Source: Nepenthes gracilis (Eukaryota; Streptophyta; Magnoliopsida; Caryophyllales; Nepenthaceae). Taken from it: a stretch of DNA of 64,000 nt. The position numbers and the translations under genes are program-made. The stretch lies in assembly GCA_033239525.1 (NCBI GenBank), contig BSYO01000014.1, positions 5,374,536 through 5,438,535 of the forward strand, in the 5' to 3' direction. The notes under the pieces were generated by a model. The model saw only the letters and a program-made list of their open reading frames with translations. It made no database searches and had not been told where the DNA came from. This document shows positions 48,779 to 60,473 of the stretch, in pieces (the first letter of the stretch is position 1; each line of letters starts with the position of its first letter).

Positions 48779-50349
48779 ATAATCAGATATTGACGGCAAC
48801 CTCCAACTTCACCAGGGGAAAAGCTTTGGAGTTTGGGTAGAGAGAGAAGCTCTGCCTTCTCCCTTATCTATTTTTCAAATTTCATTGCCCTGCCCTGGGT
48901 GTTCCTCTCTTCTCTGTTTTTGGCACCGCCGGAGGTAGCCATGGCTAGCCTCCTGGGTGCTCCTCCTGGTTCTCATCTGGACCTCGGCCTTCCCTCTTCT
49001 CCCACTCGTCCTTCTGAAACGGTGGTTTTGGCCATTTCATTCGTTTTCATCCAGCGACCGGACGTTCTCCCTCTCGTTTCTTCTCCAGCGTCGGCTGAGG
49101 GCGGTTTCTGCTCTCCTAATTCTATAACGGTGCCGGATTCGAACATCCCCTCCTGGTCCGACATAGTACAGAGCGGTGGTAAGCCTTCCTTCCCTATTCA
49201 GAGCTTCTTTCCCCTTCAGTGTGTGGTTGGCAAAATTGCCCATAACTCTCCTCCACTAGAGGTCATCCAACAAAGTAAAGAAGTCTGGAAATCTACGTTA
49301 TTGGGCTTCTTCACTGGCAAATCCCTACACTTCCAATTAGTTGCCCATATTGCTCGTCGGATCTGGCAGCGTTTTGACATCTACGATATTGCTAAGAGTG
49401 CAGATGGTTTCTTCCTGTTTCAATTTTCTTCTGATGTCAACAGGGACAAGGTTCTGGCCAGAGGACCTGGTCATTCAGAGGTAATCCTATTTTTCTCAAT
49501 TGTTGGCAACCGGGAATGCCTTTGGCCAAAGAGAATTTCAATTCTCTTCCGACCTGGATTAAATTACAGAATGTCCCTGTTGATTTCTGGACCCCTCTGG
49601 GGCTTTGCTGGATCAGCAGTGCGGTGGGCAAACCCATCAATTTTGATGCCGCCACAGCTAGGATGGATCATTTACATTATGCTCGGGTTTGTGTTGAAGT
49701 CAAGCAGGATGCTATACTCCCAACAAAAATTATTTTGAGCAGGCATTCTGCTTTTGAGGAGGAGCTGGTTGTTGAGGTTGAGGTGGAATGTGACGACCCG
49801 ACTTTTATTACCATCAAAAGCCATCGTCAAATCCAAAGTCCTTACAAATAATAGATAAAAAAAAGTGAACATAAAAATTTTTCTTTTCTTCTTTTGTACC
49901 TGAGATGCATACTAAAGATTTATAATTTCATTAATCCCAAAAGTAACACGGAAACATACTAACATTCATAAGCAGCGGAATAAATTTTACAAGTTTCCTC
50001 AAAAACAAAATAAACAAAACTCCCAAAAAAAATCTGCTCCAGCCAGCTTAAACATTCAGCTACACCATAGGATTCTACTCAACTTCATCCTCCATAAACT
50101 TGTCATCTAAAAAGTTGCAAGAATGAGCTTACAAAGCCCAGCAGGATACTCACATGCAGAAAACATAAGCATATATATAATTTCATCAAAATATAGATTC
50201 ATAATATAACATAGCATAAAAAGATTATCATATCGTTTCTTCTTTAGTTCATGTTCTTTCATCTTGTCTTCAGAAAATTCATCAAAATTATTCGGAATTC
50301 ATATCATCTTTAGGGACCGGACAGGAGCGGACAACATCGAGGATGGGTT

Positions 50350-52473
50350 TTTTTTTTTTTTTTGGTAAGTAAGTGATTTGGATTTATGGGAGAAAAATTT
50401 ACAAGTAAGGATTTATCATTAAGTGTTTTTCCGACTTGGGGATAAACCAAAAAAGCTAGGGCATGCCCCGAGCACTTAGATACAACCTATGATACCAACT
50501 AAAGGACAAAATTGCTGGTAATCATACAACATAAGAGAATTACACAAAAGCAATTCCTAGACAAATTAAACTGCCATTCCCGGGCAAAATCCAAAAGGCC
50601 AAAGAACGGAAATGGCACCTGGCAGCCTTTCACGGCTTTTTAGCACCATCGACCTACGGCCATCAACCCTCGGCCCTACGGGAGCATCAACAACCATATC
50701 GGCAAATTCGCCGGATCTTTGCCTCACTGCAGCCAACAAAAGATATCATGCAACTCAATAGCTACACCGCCCATATCGGCGGCGGCAAGCAAACCAGCGA
50801 GAAGAACAGTCATGGTATCAAAAATACCAGCACATGCTTCAACTCTTGTCTGCAAAGATATACACCAACACAAGACCGCTGCTCACATCAAGAGCAACGT
50901 GAACTCCTGCATCGGTAGCTACCCACATCAAAATTAGCATCGCCATATCATACAAGTGGGCATCGGCACGGCGGTGCGGCTTGCGCCAACGTGGATTGAA
51001 CAGCCAAAGCCATTCGGGCTCACAACAAGCCAATGGGCATCGGCCATGCCCACAAACAGACAAAAAACAACAACCAATCCCCTCATCCCGGAGAGCTGGT
51101 TGCTGTAATACTCAAACAAGAAGAAAAGAACAATCTTCAACATTCAACCAGCAAATGGGACCATCATTCAAATATAGGCTGCATCACGATCATCCAACGG
51201 ATCGGGACTAATCCAGCATCCACATTCGGCGAGAGGGAGCCAGCCCATCTCCAAGACCCTACGGAACCCATGCATCGGCCGCCTTACTCCATTCTTCAAA
51301 ATTGGCCTCGGTTCAAAGCCACGCAAAGAGATATGCAAACCGGCTAAGCAACCGGTCATCATCCTCAAAGCATCATCAATCACCGCCCTCGGCCAAAAGG
51401 ATCAGCCATTAAAGGATTAGCATCCTTTGCAATCCCAACGAATCGCTTCAAAATAGCATCGGCAACGGCCCCGTGGCCTTCGATAACAGCGAGGCAAGTC
51501 AAGACTCCTTCCATTTGTAGCATTGTAGAACAATGACACAAAGAGGCAATTGCAACATCACCAACCGATGTCATCGGACAGCAGGCCGAGAGAGAAACCT
51601 ACAGCCCACAAGCTGGCATTACAAGCCGGACAACGGCACCACATCTCACCGCAATTAGCGGCGAACACAAGGACAGCGAGTTCCGGCTCGTCCAAACAAA
51701 GAACGACAAGGACCAACTACAGCCTTAATAAAGCTATTGCAAATATACAACACAACAAACTGGCGAGAGATTACCGGACCACAGTGAAGAAAAAAACTGC
51801 TACTCACTCTGTAACCCAAGAGGTAACCATTAAGCGAGCTTGAATGTGACGAGCCCCACCGCAGCGGAAGGATCACAGCCCAACCCGAGTACCATGGCCA
51901 GCTCTTGGACCAACGCCCAATATCACCGGACTAGCACGACAGAGACCCCAATCCATCCACCGAGACGGGTGACACACGGCGAGGCGCAACGAGCCGGGAC
52001 AACGAGACCTAAGGAATCGGCAAATCCAACACCAAAGCCCGAGGAGAGGCTCGAGCGGAAGTAGAAATCTAAACGGAGCAAGACGCATCGGGCGAGGTCT
52101 TGGCATCCCGAATCCCAAAACGAGTCAAGGGATCATCGTCGGTGAAACCCCGAGGACCACGAGAGGACCTCGGTGGGTTTGCCGAATCGGCGAAAATCGA
52201 GGGCTTCACCGAAGACGAAACCCGCAGAGGACCCGGCCGAATCCGTCCAGTTAGACAGAGAGCAAGCTTGGATGCGCCCAAAATCAAAGACGAAATTTGG
52301 ATTCGAAAATGGAAAAACGGAAGCGAGAATCTTTTCTTGAAGCCAGAGAGAGCGAAGGATGAGGATTAGACGAGAGGGACGGCCGGGCGAGGCAACCGGG
52401 GGACCGGCCGTGGCAGCCCGGTGCCGCCCGGCCGGATGAGGAACGCCCTTGGCGCGCGCCGAAAATTTCAAAC
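50350..52473 (-). mobile_element. LINE-tailed element of 2.1 kb nested in solo LTR
   Basis: Flanked by a perfect 12-bp duplication CGAGGATGGGTT (50338-50349, 52474-52485). Starts on the plus strand with poly-T and GGTAAGTAAGTGATTTGG, i.e. the cluster's 3' tail on the minus strand, including CTAGGGCATGCCCCGAGC as in 60580. The opposite end (52080-52473) is very GC-rich, with a long minus-strand open frame to about 52133 but no recognised protein. No DUF4283, endonuclease or RT found: the body is unlike the half-LINE although the tail is shared. Confidence 0.8.
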
Positions 52474-52829
52474 CGAGGATGGGTTGTGTGCCACCCCACA
52501 ACCTAAAGCCGTATCCCCTCATTATGCTCCCCGGGGCGGGAGGTAATGCCTTTAACCCGGCATACGGGGCCATAGTCCATAGTTCTTATGCCACCAAAAG
52601 GTCCCCTCCCGTGGCCCAGGAGGCATCCTCGAGTGTCACTCCAATATCCTTCATCCATCTTTAACAGCAAGTTTAATGGAAACTCGGTTCTTGGTTCGTG
52701 TTCTTTAATGGCCAATCATCATAGCTCGAAAGTCAAAAGTCGTGGAGTTCTACTTGTTGTCCGTAATTACATGCCATTTTTTTCATGTTCATAAATACAT
52801 AGGTTAGAGTTCATTTCATGCAGAGGGCC

Positions 52830-53520
52830 GGAGTTCTTAAAGCCGGACTTCTTTTATCAAAGCCGGAGTGCCTTTCAAAGCCAAAATTCTTTTGCATAAA
52901 AACCGGAGTTCTTTTACATTACCGTAGTTCTTTTACATAGAAGCCGGAGTTTCTTGGATCCTAAGTTGTTATCAAAAGTCAGAGTAAAAAGTCGGAGTAA
53001 AAAGCCGGAGTTCTCTTTTTCTATAGTAGGCCGGAGTTCTTTTTCAAACAAAGCCAGAGTTCGTTTTCTTTAGTCAAAGCCGGAGTTCGTTTTCTTTCAA
53101 AATCCGGAGTACTTAAAGGGACGGAGTGCTTCATGGACGGAGTACTTTTCTTTCAAAATCCGGAGTACTTAAAGGGATGGAGTGCTTCATGGACGGAGTA
53201 CTTTTCTTTCAAAATCTGGAGTGCTTAAAATCTGGAGTGTGTTTCTGTTTAAAATCCGAAGCTCTTAATCCGGAGTGCTTTCTGTTAAAGTCCGAAGTTC
53301 TTAAATTCATAGTGCATTTTCTTTTAAAATCCGAAGTTCTAAATTCGAAATGCTTTCTGTCAAAATCAGAAGTTCTTAAATCCGGAGTTCATTTACTGTT
53401 AATCAAGGCTCTAATCCGAAGTTCATTTTTCAAATTGCCGGAGCTCTAAATCTGAAGCTATTCTCTAGAATGCCGGAGCTCTAAATCATTTTCTGTAAAA
53501 CGCCGGAGGTCTTTTATCTT
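52830..53520. repeat. Minisatellite inside LTR (CCGGAGTTCTTTT-type)
   Basis: Counterpart of the array at 110-570, with a local perfect repeat of GGACGGAGTACTTTTCTTTC near 53134 and 53194. Confidence 0.8.
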
Positions 53521-53882
53521 AAACTCAGAGATCTTTTTTGAGCATGTTTCAATAAGCGGGAATACTTGTTTCATCTTAAGGCCTAAAATTCCCTTCCGTA
53601 AACATGCATTTAGCAAAATTCATAACCATTGACAATAAATCATAAACAGAATAAATCTAACATCATGCGTAACAAAATTTCCTTTAAACATGCATTTGAG
53701 CGACAAGAAAAGCATACTTCATACAGAATATCATATACTTTCATAGCAACATAAATAAACATGAGTTTTAGAAATAGGGGTGAGTATCTTGCCTGAATTC
53801 TTTTCTACTTTTTTCTTAGCTTTCTATCTTCTTCTTTACTGAGAGTTTCTAGTGGTGCCTTATCCTGATGCTCTTAAGCCCT

Positions 53883-53891
53883 TATTTATAG
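53883..53891 (-). promoter_or_regulatory. LTR TATA box
   Basis: CTATAAATA on the minus strand, 89 bp upstream of the AGGCAAGA box (53787-53794); counterpart of 929-938. Confidence 0.5.
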
Positions 53892-56259
53892 CCCTAAAGT
53901 TAGGTGGCCATCATTTATGATTTTCCTATTTTCCAAAGGTATCCTTTATGACTTTACACTTTCCAAGGAGAGTCATCTATGACTTTGCATTTTCAAGACT
54001 TTGGAATTAGCTAGTTCATTTATGTCGCGTGTTCCCAACATCATGAGTCATCACTCCGGCTCCTTCATTTTCTTAAACAACTTTTGATTTAAAAATGCTC
54101 CTCCAAGGCCGGACTGTTTTCTAATGGGAAATCCGGAGTAGGTTTTAGTGTCAAATGCCGAGCTCTTTATTCACAGGAAATCCGGATTGTTTTTAATAAG
54201 GAAATTCCGGAGTAGTTTTTCGTATTAGAAGCCGGAGTTCTTAATTCACAGGGAATCCGGACTTCTTTTCTCCAACGAAATCCGGACTTCTGTTTCCTAC
54301 GGAATTCGGAGTTCTTTTACCAAGGGAAATCCGGACTTCATTTTATTAAGGAAATCCGAACTTCGTTTTATCAAGGAAGTTAGAAAATCCGGACTTCGGA
54401 CTAGAATTTCACCAATGCAATCCGGACTTCTTCTTATCCCGGAAATCCGGATTTCTTAAGGCCTTACTTGATTACATCACAATCCGAAGTACTTTTTTTT
54501 TTATTTTGTTTTCCGGTCAACTTGAGTTGACCGGACTTGATGATTAAAATTTTTCTTTTTAAAATTTTGGGTCGTTACATGGAATCTCCTAACAAATCCT
54601 TGAGGTTTAGGCCTTCTGCTGGTAAGTCTCCCAGGACGGGAGCATTATCTAATATTTGTCCTCAGTCTTCTTCCTTTTCGGCTGGGGTGCCTTGTGAATT
54701 GGGGAGCCCTGGTATTTCTTCTGCCTCTACTGTCTGACTATCTCCTAGTCTCTATCAAGGACCTTGAGGTGAAGAAATTGGAGGCCCCGTGCGATCATTT
54801 AGGCGAGCAGGTTGGTTTCGATGTTCTGGAAGAGGCCCCTGCCTTTCGTCCTCCTCCTGCTGATGCTGTCTCTCTGGGTTCGGCTGATGCCGGGACTGTG
54901 GGGTGTGCTCAGATTGGCATACTTCTAATTTCTACTTCAGGGGTGATTTGTTAGGTGTCTTTGATCCGGGCTCCGAACCTGGTGAAATTTTACTGGATGG
55001 TGAGGGTTCTTTATCTCCTGGTGTCCTGATTGTCAACCAGAAGCAGGTGGTTCATCAGAGTGCAGTAACTCTCCATGAAAGGCCTCAAGTCTCTGATGCT
55101 GAGTTTTCTTCTGGTCTGGGCATTCTGGGCGTTGGAGTTGCCCTTGTCCAGACTCTATCTAGCTACAGTAGGCTGCTGCCAATTTCGGATCCCAAAATCT
55201 ATAGGCAACAACTTTTGCTTGATTCCCAGAGTTGCTCTCAAGCTAGCAAGGCAGTCCGAATTGGTTGTGAGGATTATCCAGAACTCCCCTCTTTGGATGT
55301 GGAAATTGTGTTTACTCTCGAATCCAGTTCAAGATTCTCCTATGAGCCCCCCTGGTGGCGCCTGGCTTCATCGAAAGGGCTGCGGGTGATGAGGTTTTGC
55401 TAGCCAGCGACAAACAGGTCAATGATAGTGATTCTGATGTTGTTTCTTCCCAGTCCTCCGAGGGCTGGTCTGCTGAGGATATTGCTAACGATCCAATGCA
55501 CTTTGTCCTCCAGAGCTTACTTATGGAGAATGCTACTCAACCTTATGTTAGCTCCATCGTCAAGGTCCATCGAGGATTTGTGTTTGATTTCCTAGACTTT
55601 TGTTGGAATGATGTGACTGAGCTAACAAAGGAAAAATTCAAATCATCCTTTCCGTTGGAGGAGGATTCTCTAAACAGCTCCTCGGGTGCTTATTTTGAAG
55701 CCCTCTGTTTGTTGTTGGTTGCTGCATCCTCTAAACCACATATCGATTCTCTACCTTCTGATAGGAAGCAGATTATATTTGACTTTCTTTGTGTCTTGCT
55801 CAAATGGAATTCAGATTTTCCTTCTGGTCTATATAGCGATCTGGATGGTTTAGTGAAGGGTCTCTAGGCTTTTGCAAACTCAATGCGTTCGCAACTGCGG
55901 AACGACTTTAGCGTTGTGGAGGAGGATCACAATCTCAATAGAATGGAGAACGAAGGTCATGGTTTCAAGCTAAATCTAAGAGGAAGCGTAAAGCTACCCC
56001 TAAGTACCCTAAGTCTTCCTTGGGCACGTAAGTCGTGCTTTAGCTGCCTGAAGGCCTGATTGGTATCTTGGATCATGACGATCGAATATTCCTGTAGTTT
56101 TATTTCTTAATGACTTTTGTCATGTCTTAGGGGACTCCCTTGTTTCTATGTTTCTTTCCCTAAGTTCGCAAAATACTTGGTAAAGAATATAGTTTTTGTA
56201 CCTTTTTTTAAATTTTAATACACTTAATTACTTACCAAAAAAAAGAGTTTTGTTCGTAT

Positions 56260-57731
56260 CAGGTCTGTCCGCAAACAAAGATAAAAGTGAAATTTTTATC
56301 TGTCCACAAGACCCTGACCTCCAGAAGGTACCTCGGGCATTTTGGGCTTCAAGGAAGGCCATCTTCCTATAAAATACTTGGGAGTTCCTTTGATCACCTC
56401 GAGACTATCTGTATCCAACTATAAGCCTCTCATTGATAAAGTCATTCGACGTATTTCATCTTAGAGAAATCGGTGGCTCTCGTTTGGCGGGCGTCTTCAG
56501 CTCATTTCATCAATCCTATTGTCGATCCACTTATACTAGGCGTCCATTTTTATTTTGCCAAAGTCTGTTATTAAAATCATCAAGAGTTACATCCGGTGAT
56601 TTCTATGGCATGGCGTTTATGACAGGAAGGCAACCGCAAAGGTAGCATGGGTCGACATCTGCTACCCAAAGAGCAAAGGTGGACTGGGGCTAAAAAAGTT
56701 GTAGGCCCAGAACAAAGCTCTGATTTGCAAGTTGCTTTGGCACATTATTACAAAGGACTTTGGCTTTGTGTCCGCTCGATGGGCTCATGTGCACAGGATT
56801 AAGGACCAATGTATTTGGACCTTAAAAGTCCCGGAATCAGCGTCGTGGTGTTACCAAAAAATTATGAAGTTACGTCCCTACATGCGCCCTCATACGCAAT
56901 ACTTAATTGGAGACGGAACTGATACCTTCCTGTGGCTTGATAATTGGCACCCTTTGGTCCCTTTGTGGGATATGAGTACAGATAGTACACACATGGTTTC
57001 AGGACTACCTTGGGATGCGAAAGTTAAAGACATTATTTGAGGGGACAGATAGGCTTGGCCAAACCCATTTGATATGAAAATCTCTCATTTGATGGATAAC
57101 ATATCCGCCTACCTCCCAAAGTCTCAGAACAAGGATCTGTTCATTGGACGGCCTCTACTGAGGGTCTTTTTTCGAGCCGCTCTACCAATTACCTCTTCCA
57201 CCCTCCAAAGGCGAAAATGCCATGGGCTTCCCTAGTTTGGAGTCGCCCCCAAATACCCACCCATGCCTTCACTTTATGGCTAGCTATTAGATGTAGACTT
57301 AGCACTATTGACTGTATCTGTGGGTACACCAACATACCAACAATATGCACTTTTTGCAAATCAGAGGTTGAAAACCATAATCATCTTTTTTTCTCTTGCC
57401 CCCTTTTTGGCTTCCCTATGGCATCTAATTCAGCGGCGAACGGGCATTCAATGGCCTTACTTTGAATGGTCTCAAAATATCCTTTGGGCTGCACAAAAAT
57501 GGAAAGGCAAAAACTTGCAAGCCCAATCTAAATAACTGACCCTTGCAGCCATTGTCTATTTCATCTGGAAGGAGCGCAACAATTGTACATTTCAAAACTC
57601 TCCTATCTAGGATACCACCCTTTTATATTCCCATATATTCAATGTGGTCTGAAGCAAGCTGAAAATTCATCTAGACACTTCCAGAGGGGCGGATAGATCC
57701 TTTTTGATGCGTTGGAACTTATATAAAAAAA
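56260..57731 (+). pseudogene. Outer LINE, second part (RT end and RVT zinc-binding domain)
   Basis: Continues the RT cut at 48778: SGLSANKDKSEIFICPQDP, then after a frameshift ILGFKEGHLPIKYLGVPLIT and PLIDKVIRRISS, later GDGTDTFLWLDNWHP, and the zf-RVT block HAFTLWLAIRCRLSTID, CTFCKSEVENHNHLFFSCP (about 57240-57410). This is the C-terminal half of plant L1-type ORF2, which reverse-transcribes its own RNA at nicked targets. Several frameshifts and stops. Ends at a poly(A) at 57723-57731. Confidence 0.88.
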
Positions 57732-57739
57732 AAGGTTAA

Positions 57740-58238
57740 GACTCTTGCATATAGATATATATATATATATATATATATTTTCTCTTGGTGCTTGTTTCCC
57801 GGATGGCAGAATTGATAGGCGGTTATTCTGTTGCCTCTTTTAGTTTTGGGGTTGTTGTTTGACAGTTGGTTGTCAGTCTTGGTTTGTACCATTTCCCTGT
57901 GTACCTCGGTTTCATGTGTACCTTTTTTCATGGTTTTTTTTGAAATTGCTATTGGCGCTTTTTTTGGAGAGGAAAAAATTTAAAATTGAGACTCTTGCAT
58001 ATATATATATATTTAATTATATATATATATTTTTCTGTTGGTGCTCGGTTCCCAGATGGCAGATTGATAGGCCAGTTATTCCGGTGCCACTTTTAGTTTT
58101 CTGGCTGCTGTTCGACAGTTGGCTGTCGGTCTTGGTTGGTACCATTTTCCCGTGTACCTCCTTGGTTTCATGTGTACTACTTTTTTCATGGTTTGTTTTC
58201 TGAAATTTCTATTGGCGCTATTTTTTTTTTTAAAAAAA
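57740..58238 (+). repeat. 250-bp tandem duplication with AT microsatellites
   Basis: Units start at 57740 and 57990 with GACTCTTGCATATA, followed by an AT run, GGATGGCAGA or AGATGGCAGA, TTGGTTTGTACCATT or TTGGTTGGTACCATT, and CATGGTTT. Both end in T/A-rich runs. Not coding; perhaps duplicated LINE 3' untranslated sequence. Confidence 0.8.
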
Positions 58239-58276
58239 ATTTGGATTGAAATCCTGCTGTGACCAGTAGGGTTTTT

Positions 58277-59703
58277 TTTATTTTTATTTTTGATACTTCA
58301 AATAATGAGGGAGCTGAAATTGCAAGGCCCAGTGGGGGACAGGATCTTGTCTACTCCGAAGGGAATTGGCTTAAGCGCCTCGAGATGCTGACCATGGATT
58401 TTGAACCTTGGAAGACTTTGAAGTCTAGGAAAAAGAAAAAAGCTGCCACAAAAAAATCCAGGGGCTCTTCCGGCTCTTAGGCCTCTGCTAATGGGGTTGT
58501 TGCTTGGGATTTCCTCTTTATGCTTTGGGAGACCCTTGATTTTGATCATCCCCTGCTTCTGATCAATACTGCTTTTTCTACTGTGTTTGTTGCCCGGAGA
58601 CTCCTTGGTTTTGTTTGAAGCTTGTTGCTTCTAGTCTTGTGTGTCGGTTTGGCTTTGCTGATCAACTGCCGAATTACGATGTTGCTGTCTTATCCTGCTA
58701 TGTGACTAGGCGATTTTATTTCTTTGTTTGGAAAAGTTGTGTTGCTGCTCCGTTTGCAGTGTGCTGCTGTATACCGAGGAGCATCATCTGGCTTTCAGCT
58801 GATATATGCTGCTCCAGCTGGAATTGCTGCTGGAAATTGCTAAATCTGGTTTCTTGGAACTTGGCAAATGCTGGTGTGACCCCCTAATCCATTCTAACTA
58901 ATGCATAGCCTCTCTTGCTGGTGTTCTATTCCGTTTTTTGGAATGGCGTTGGTAAGTACCAAGGTACTCTCTCTGCAAGATTTTTTGGTGAAGGCCCTAC
59001 TGCTGGCTTCATTTTGCTGCTGTGATGAATGGCTTATGCTAGGGCCCAGCTGATGGTTAGTGCTGGAATGAAGTTGTTGGAGCTGGGATATTTAGCTGCC
59101 GTTGTGGAGCTGGGCTGTTAGCTGATGGTGCCTGTTCCAGTTCAGAGCAAATGTGTGCACATTTCCTAATCGCAGCCGTGCTCCCCTGCTGAAGGTTGAG
59201 GCTGCAGGAACTGAGCAGTTTGTTGGGAGAAGATGCAGGATGGGATGCAGGCTCCATTCTACGGTGTTTTCGATCTTGGATGCTACTGCACAAGAATGCT
59301 TTTGCATAGATGTTCGGGGCCAAATGATGAGCAGCGTGTATATTACCAGTACTTGGCCTATGCTGCTGGCATGTGAATTTTTCTTCTGCTGTTTTTATTC
59401 CACATTTTGGAATGGTGGAATCTCAGATTGCTCTAAGTTTGATTGCTAAACAAATCTATTGCAGCAAATTTTGTTGTGAGTGTTTTTAGGCCGGGTTGCA
59501 AGTGGCCGGTTTAGATATTTTTTGTCTAGATGCTACTCTTTATGTTTCCTTCACTCGGTTCCATGTTTTTGTCCATGGTGGTGCTCGTGGGATGCCCTAA
59601 CTCGTTGTTCTACCTCTAAGTCGGCAAAATACTTGGAATTAGAATATCGTCTTGTAATTTCATTTATTTTAATTCAATTTACTTGCTTACTAAAAAAGAA
59701 AAA
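58277..59703 (+). mobile_element. 5'-truncated LINE (ORF1 tail plus long 3' UTR)
   Basis: Flanked by a 16-bp duplication GACCAGT(A/G)GGGTTTTT (58261-58276, 59704-59719, one mismatch). Near its start a frame reads EGNWLKRLEMLTMDFEPW and ends in the basic tail KSRKKKKAATKKSRGSS with stop at 58480, comparable with the ORF1 end at 56031. Then about 1.1 kb rich in TGCTG motifs, and the shared tail AAGTCGGCAAAATACTTGGA...TTACT plus A-rich end. No ORF2. Confidence 0.75.
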
Positions 59704-59719
59704 GACCAGTGGGGTTTTT

Positions 59720-60471
59720 ATTAAAAAAAAAAAAGCGGTGGAGTTGAAGTGGATGGTTGTAGTTGCTGGAGGTGCCGGTGTGGTGTGGTGGTCTATTATC
59801 AGACACAAATTTGGTTTAACAATCTTGGGGTCTTCACACAAACTGGATGGTGTTGCTACCGCAAGAAGTAGTCTCTCCTTGATGAATTCTGTTGAGCACG
59901 GTGATGAGTTCTGCTGTTCATATAGCAATCCATTGTTAGAGTATGAGACTCCTTGTTGCTGTTATGGGTGTGGCTTCTCTACATTGACTAGCCTGTTATC
60001 CTGCCGACGCACGGTCGGCTTCCTTCTGCTTAGATGATGTTGCTTGGTTGTTCGAAATCTGTCTCCTGCTGCCTTTGCGACGGGTCCGGCACAGATCTAT
60101 GACTGGTAGCTAGCTGGGTTGAAGCGACGTGCTGGTCTACAGGATTGTCTGGGCTCTATGCGACGGTTTTGTTGCTGACTTCATCTTCTGTTTGGGAGGC
60201 CGGTATAGGGGCTAATTGATTCTGTGTTTACATAGGTGGCCAATTTGATGTTTAGACGACTGAGTTGGAGACTTTTATATAGTGTCACATGCTCTAGGAT
60301 GTCTTGATTGTACTCTTGTTTTTATGAGTTGTGTCATGGTGCTTTGGGGGCTACCCTTATTACAAAATTCTATTTTCAAGTCGGCCAAACACTTCGAACA
60401 GAACATAGGTGTTGTATTGTCTTTCCTTACTTTTTAATACAATTTCATTACTTACCAAAAAAAAAGGAAAT
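59720..60471 (+). mobile_element. LINE-tailed unit, 3' part
   Basis: Ends with AAGTCGGCCAAACACTTCGA and ATTACTTACC plus poly(A). The first ~470 bp has no recognised coding sequence. The left boundary is uncertain; a poly(A) at 59721-59732 may be an older tail. Confidence 0.55.
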
Positions 60472-60473
60472 GT

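Larger units (their letters stand above)
49789..54578 (-). mobile_element. Solo LTR (gypsy family of 1-1737), itself interrupted
   Basis: TGTGACGACCC...GGGTCGTTACA flanked by a perfect 5-bp duplication TGGAA (49784-49788, 54579-54583), inside ORF1 of the half-LINE. Without the nested element 50350-52473 it is about 2.67 kb. No primer site, PPT or internal region: a solo LTR from LTR-LTR recombination. Contains the conserved AGCCCAGCAG box (50123-50144), TATA (53883-53891) and the CCGGAGTTCTTTT array. Confidence 0.92.
48941..56031 (+). pseudogene. LINE ORF1 (DUF4283), frameshifted and split by a solo LTR
   Basis: ATG at 48941 in good context (GTAGCCATGG). Order: Ser/Pro-rich start, SWSDIV, the DUF4283 RNA-binding-like domain (KSTLLGFFTGKSL, RIWQRFDIYDIAKS, FFLFQF), a frameshift near 49475, then GMPLAKENFNSLPTWIKLQN, FWTPLGL, AVGKPI, ARVCVEV up to 49788. 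After the LTR the frame resumes with SPNKSLRFRPSAG, followed by acidic/Pro-rich sequence with stops and frameshifts, a 130-residue segment without known match (about 55470-55866) and a basic tail WFQAKSKRKRKATPK ending at TAA 56029. The CCHC knuckle usual after DUF4283 is absent. ORF1p coats LINE RNA for retrotransposition. Not translatable now. Confidence 0.8.
48779..56244 (+). mobile_element. ORF1-only LINE ('half-LINE') inserted in outer LINE
   Basis: Bounded by GAGTTTAAGTTCGTAT (48763-48778) and GAGTTTTGTTCGTAT (56245-56259), a 15-16 bp duplication of RT codons, and ending ATTACTTACC plus poly(A). Without the solo LTR 49789-54578 it is about 2.7 kb: a 5' leader with GAGAGAGAAGCTCTG, ORF1, a ~200-bp 3' untranslated part and the tail. 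No endonuclease or reverse transcriptase is present between ORF1 and the tail, so it moved as an ORF1-only unit using enzymes of another LINE. Confidence 0.75.
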
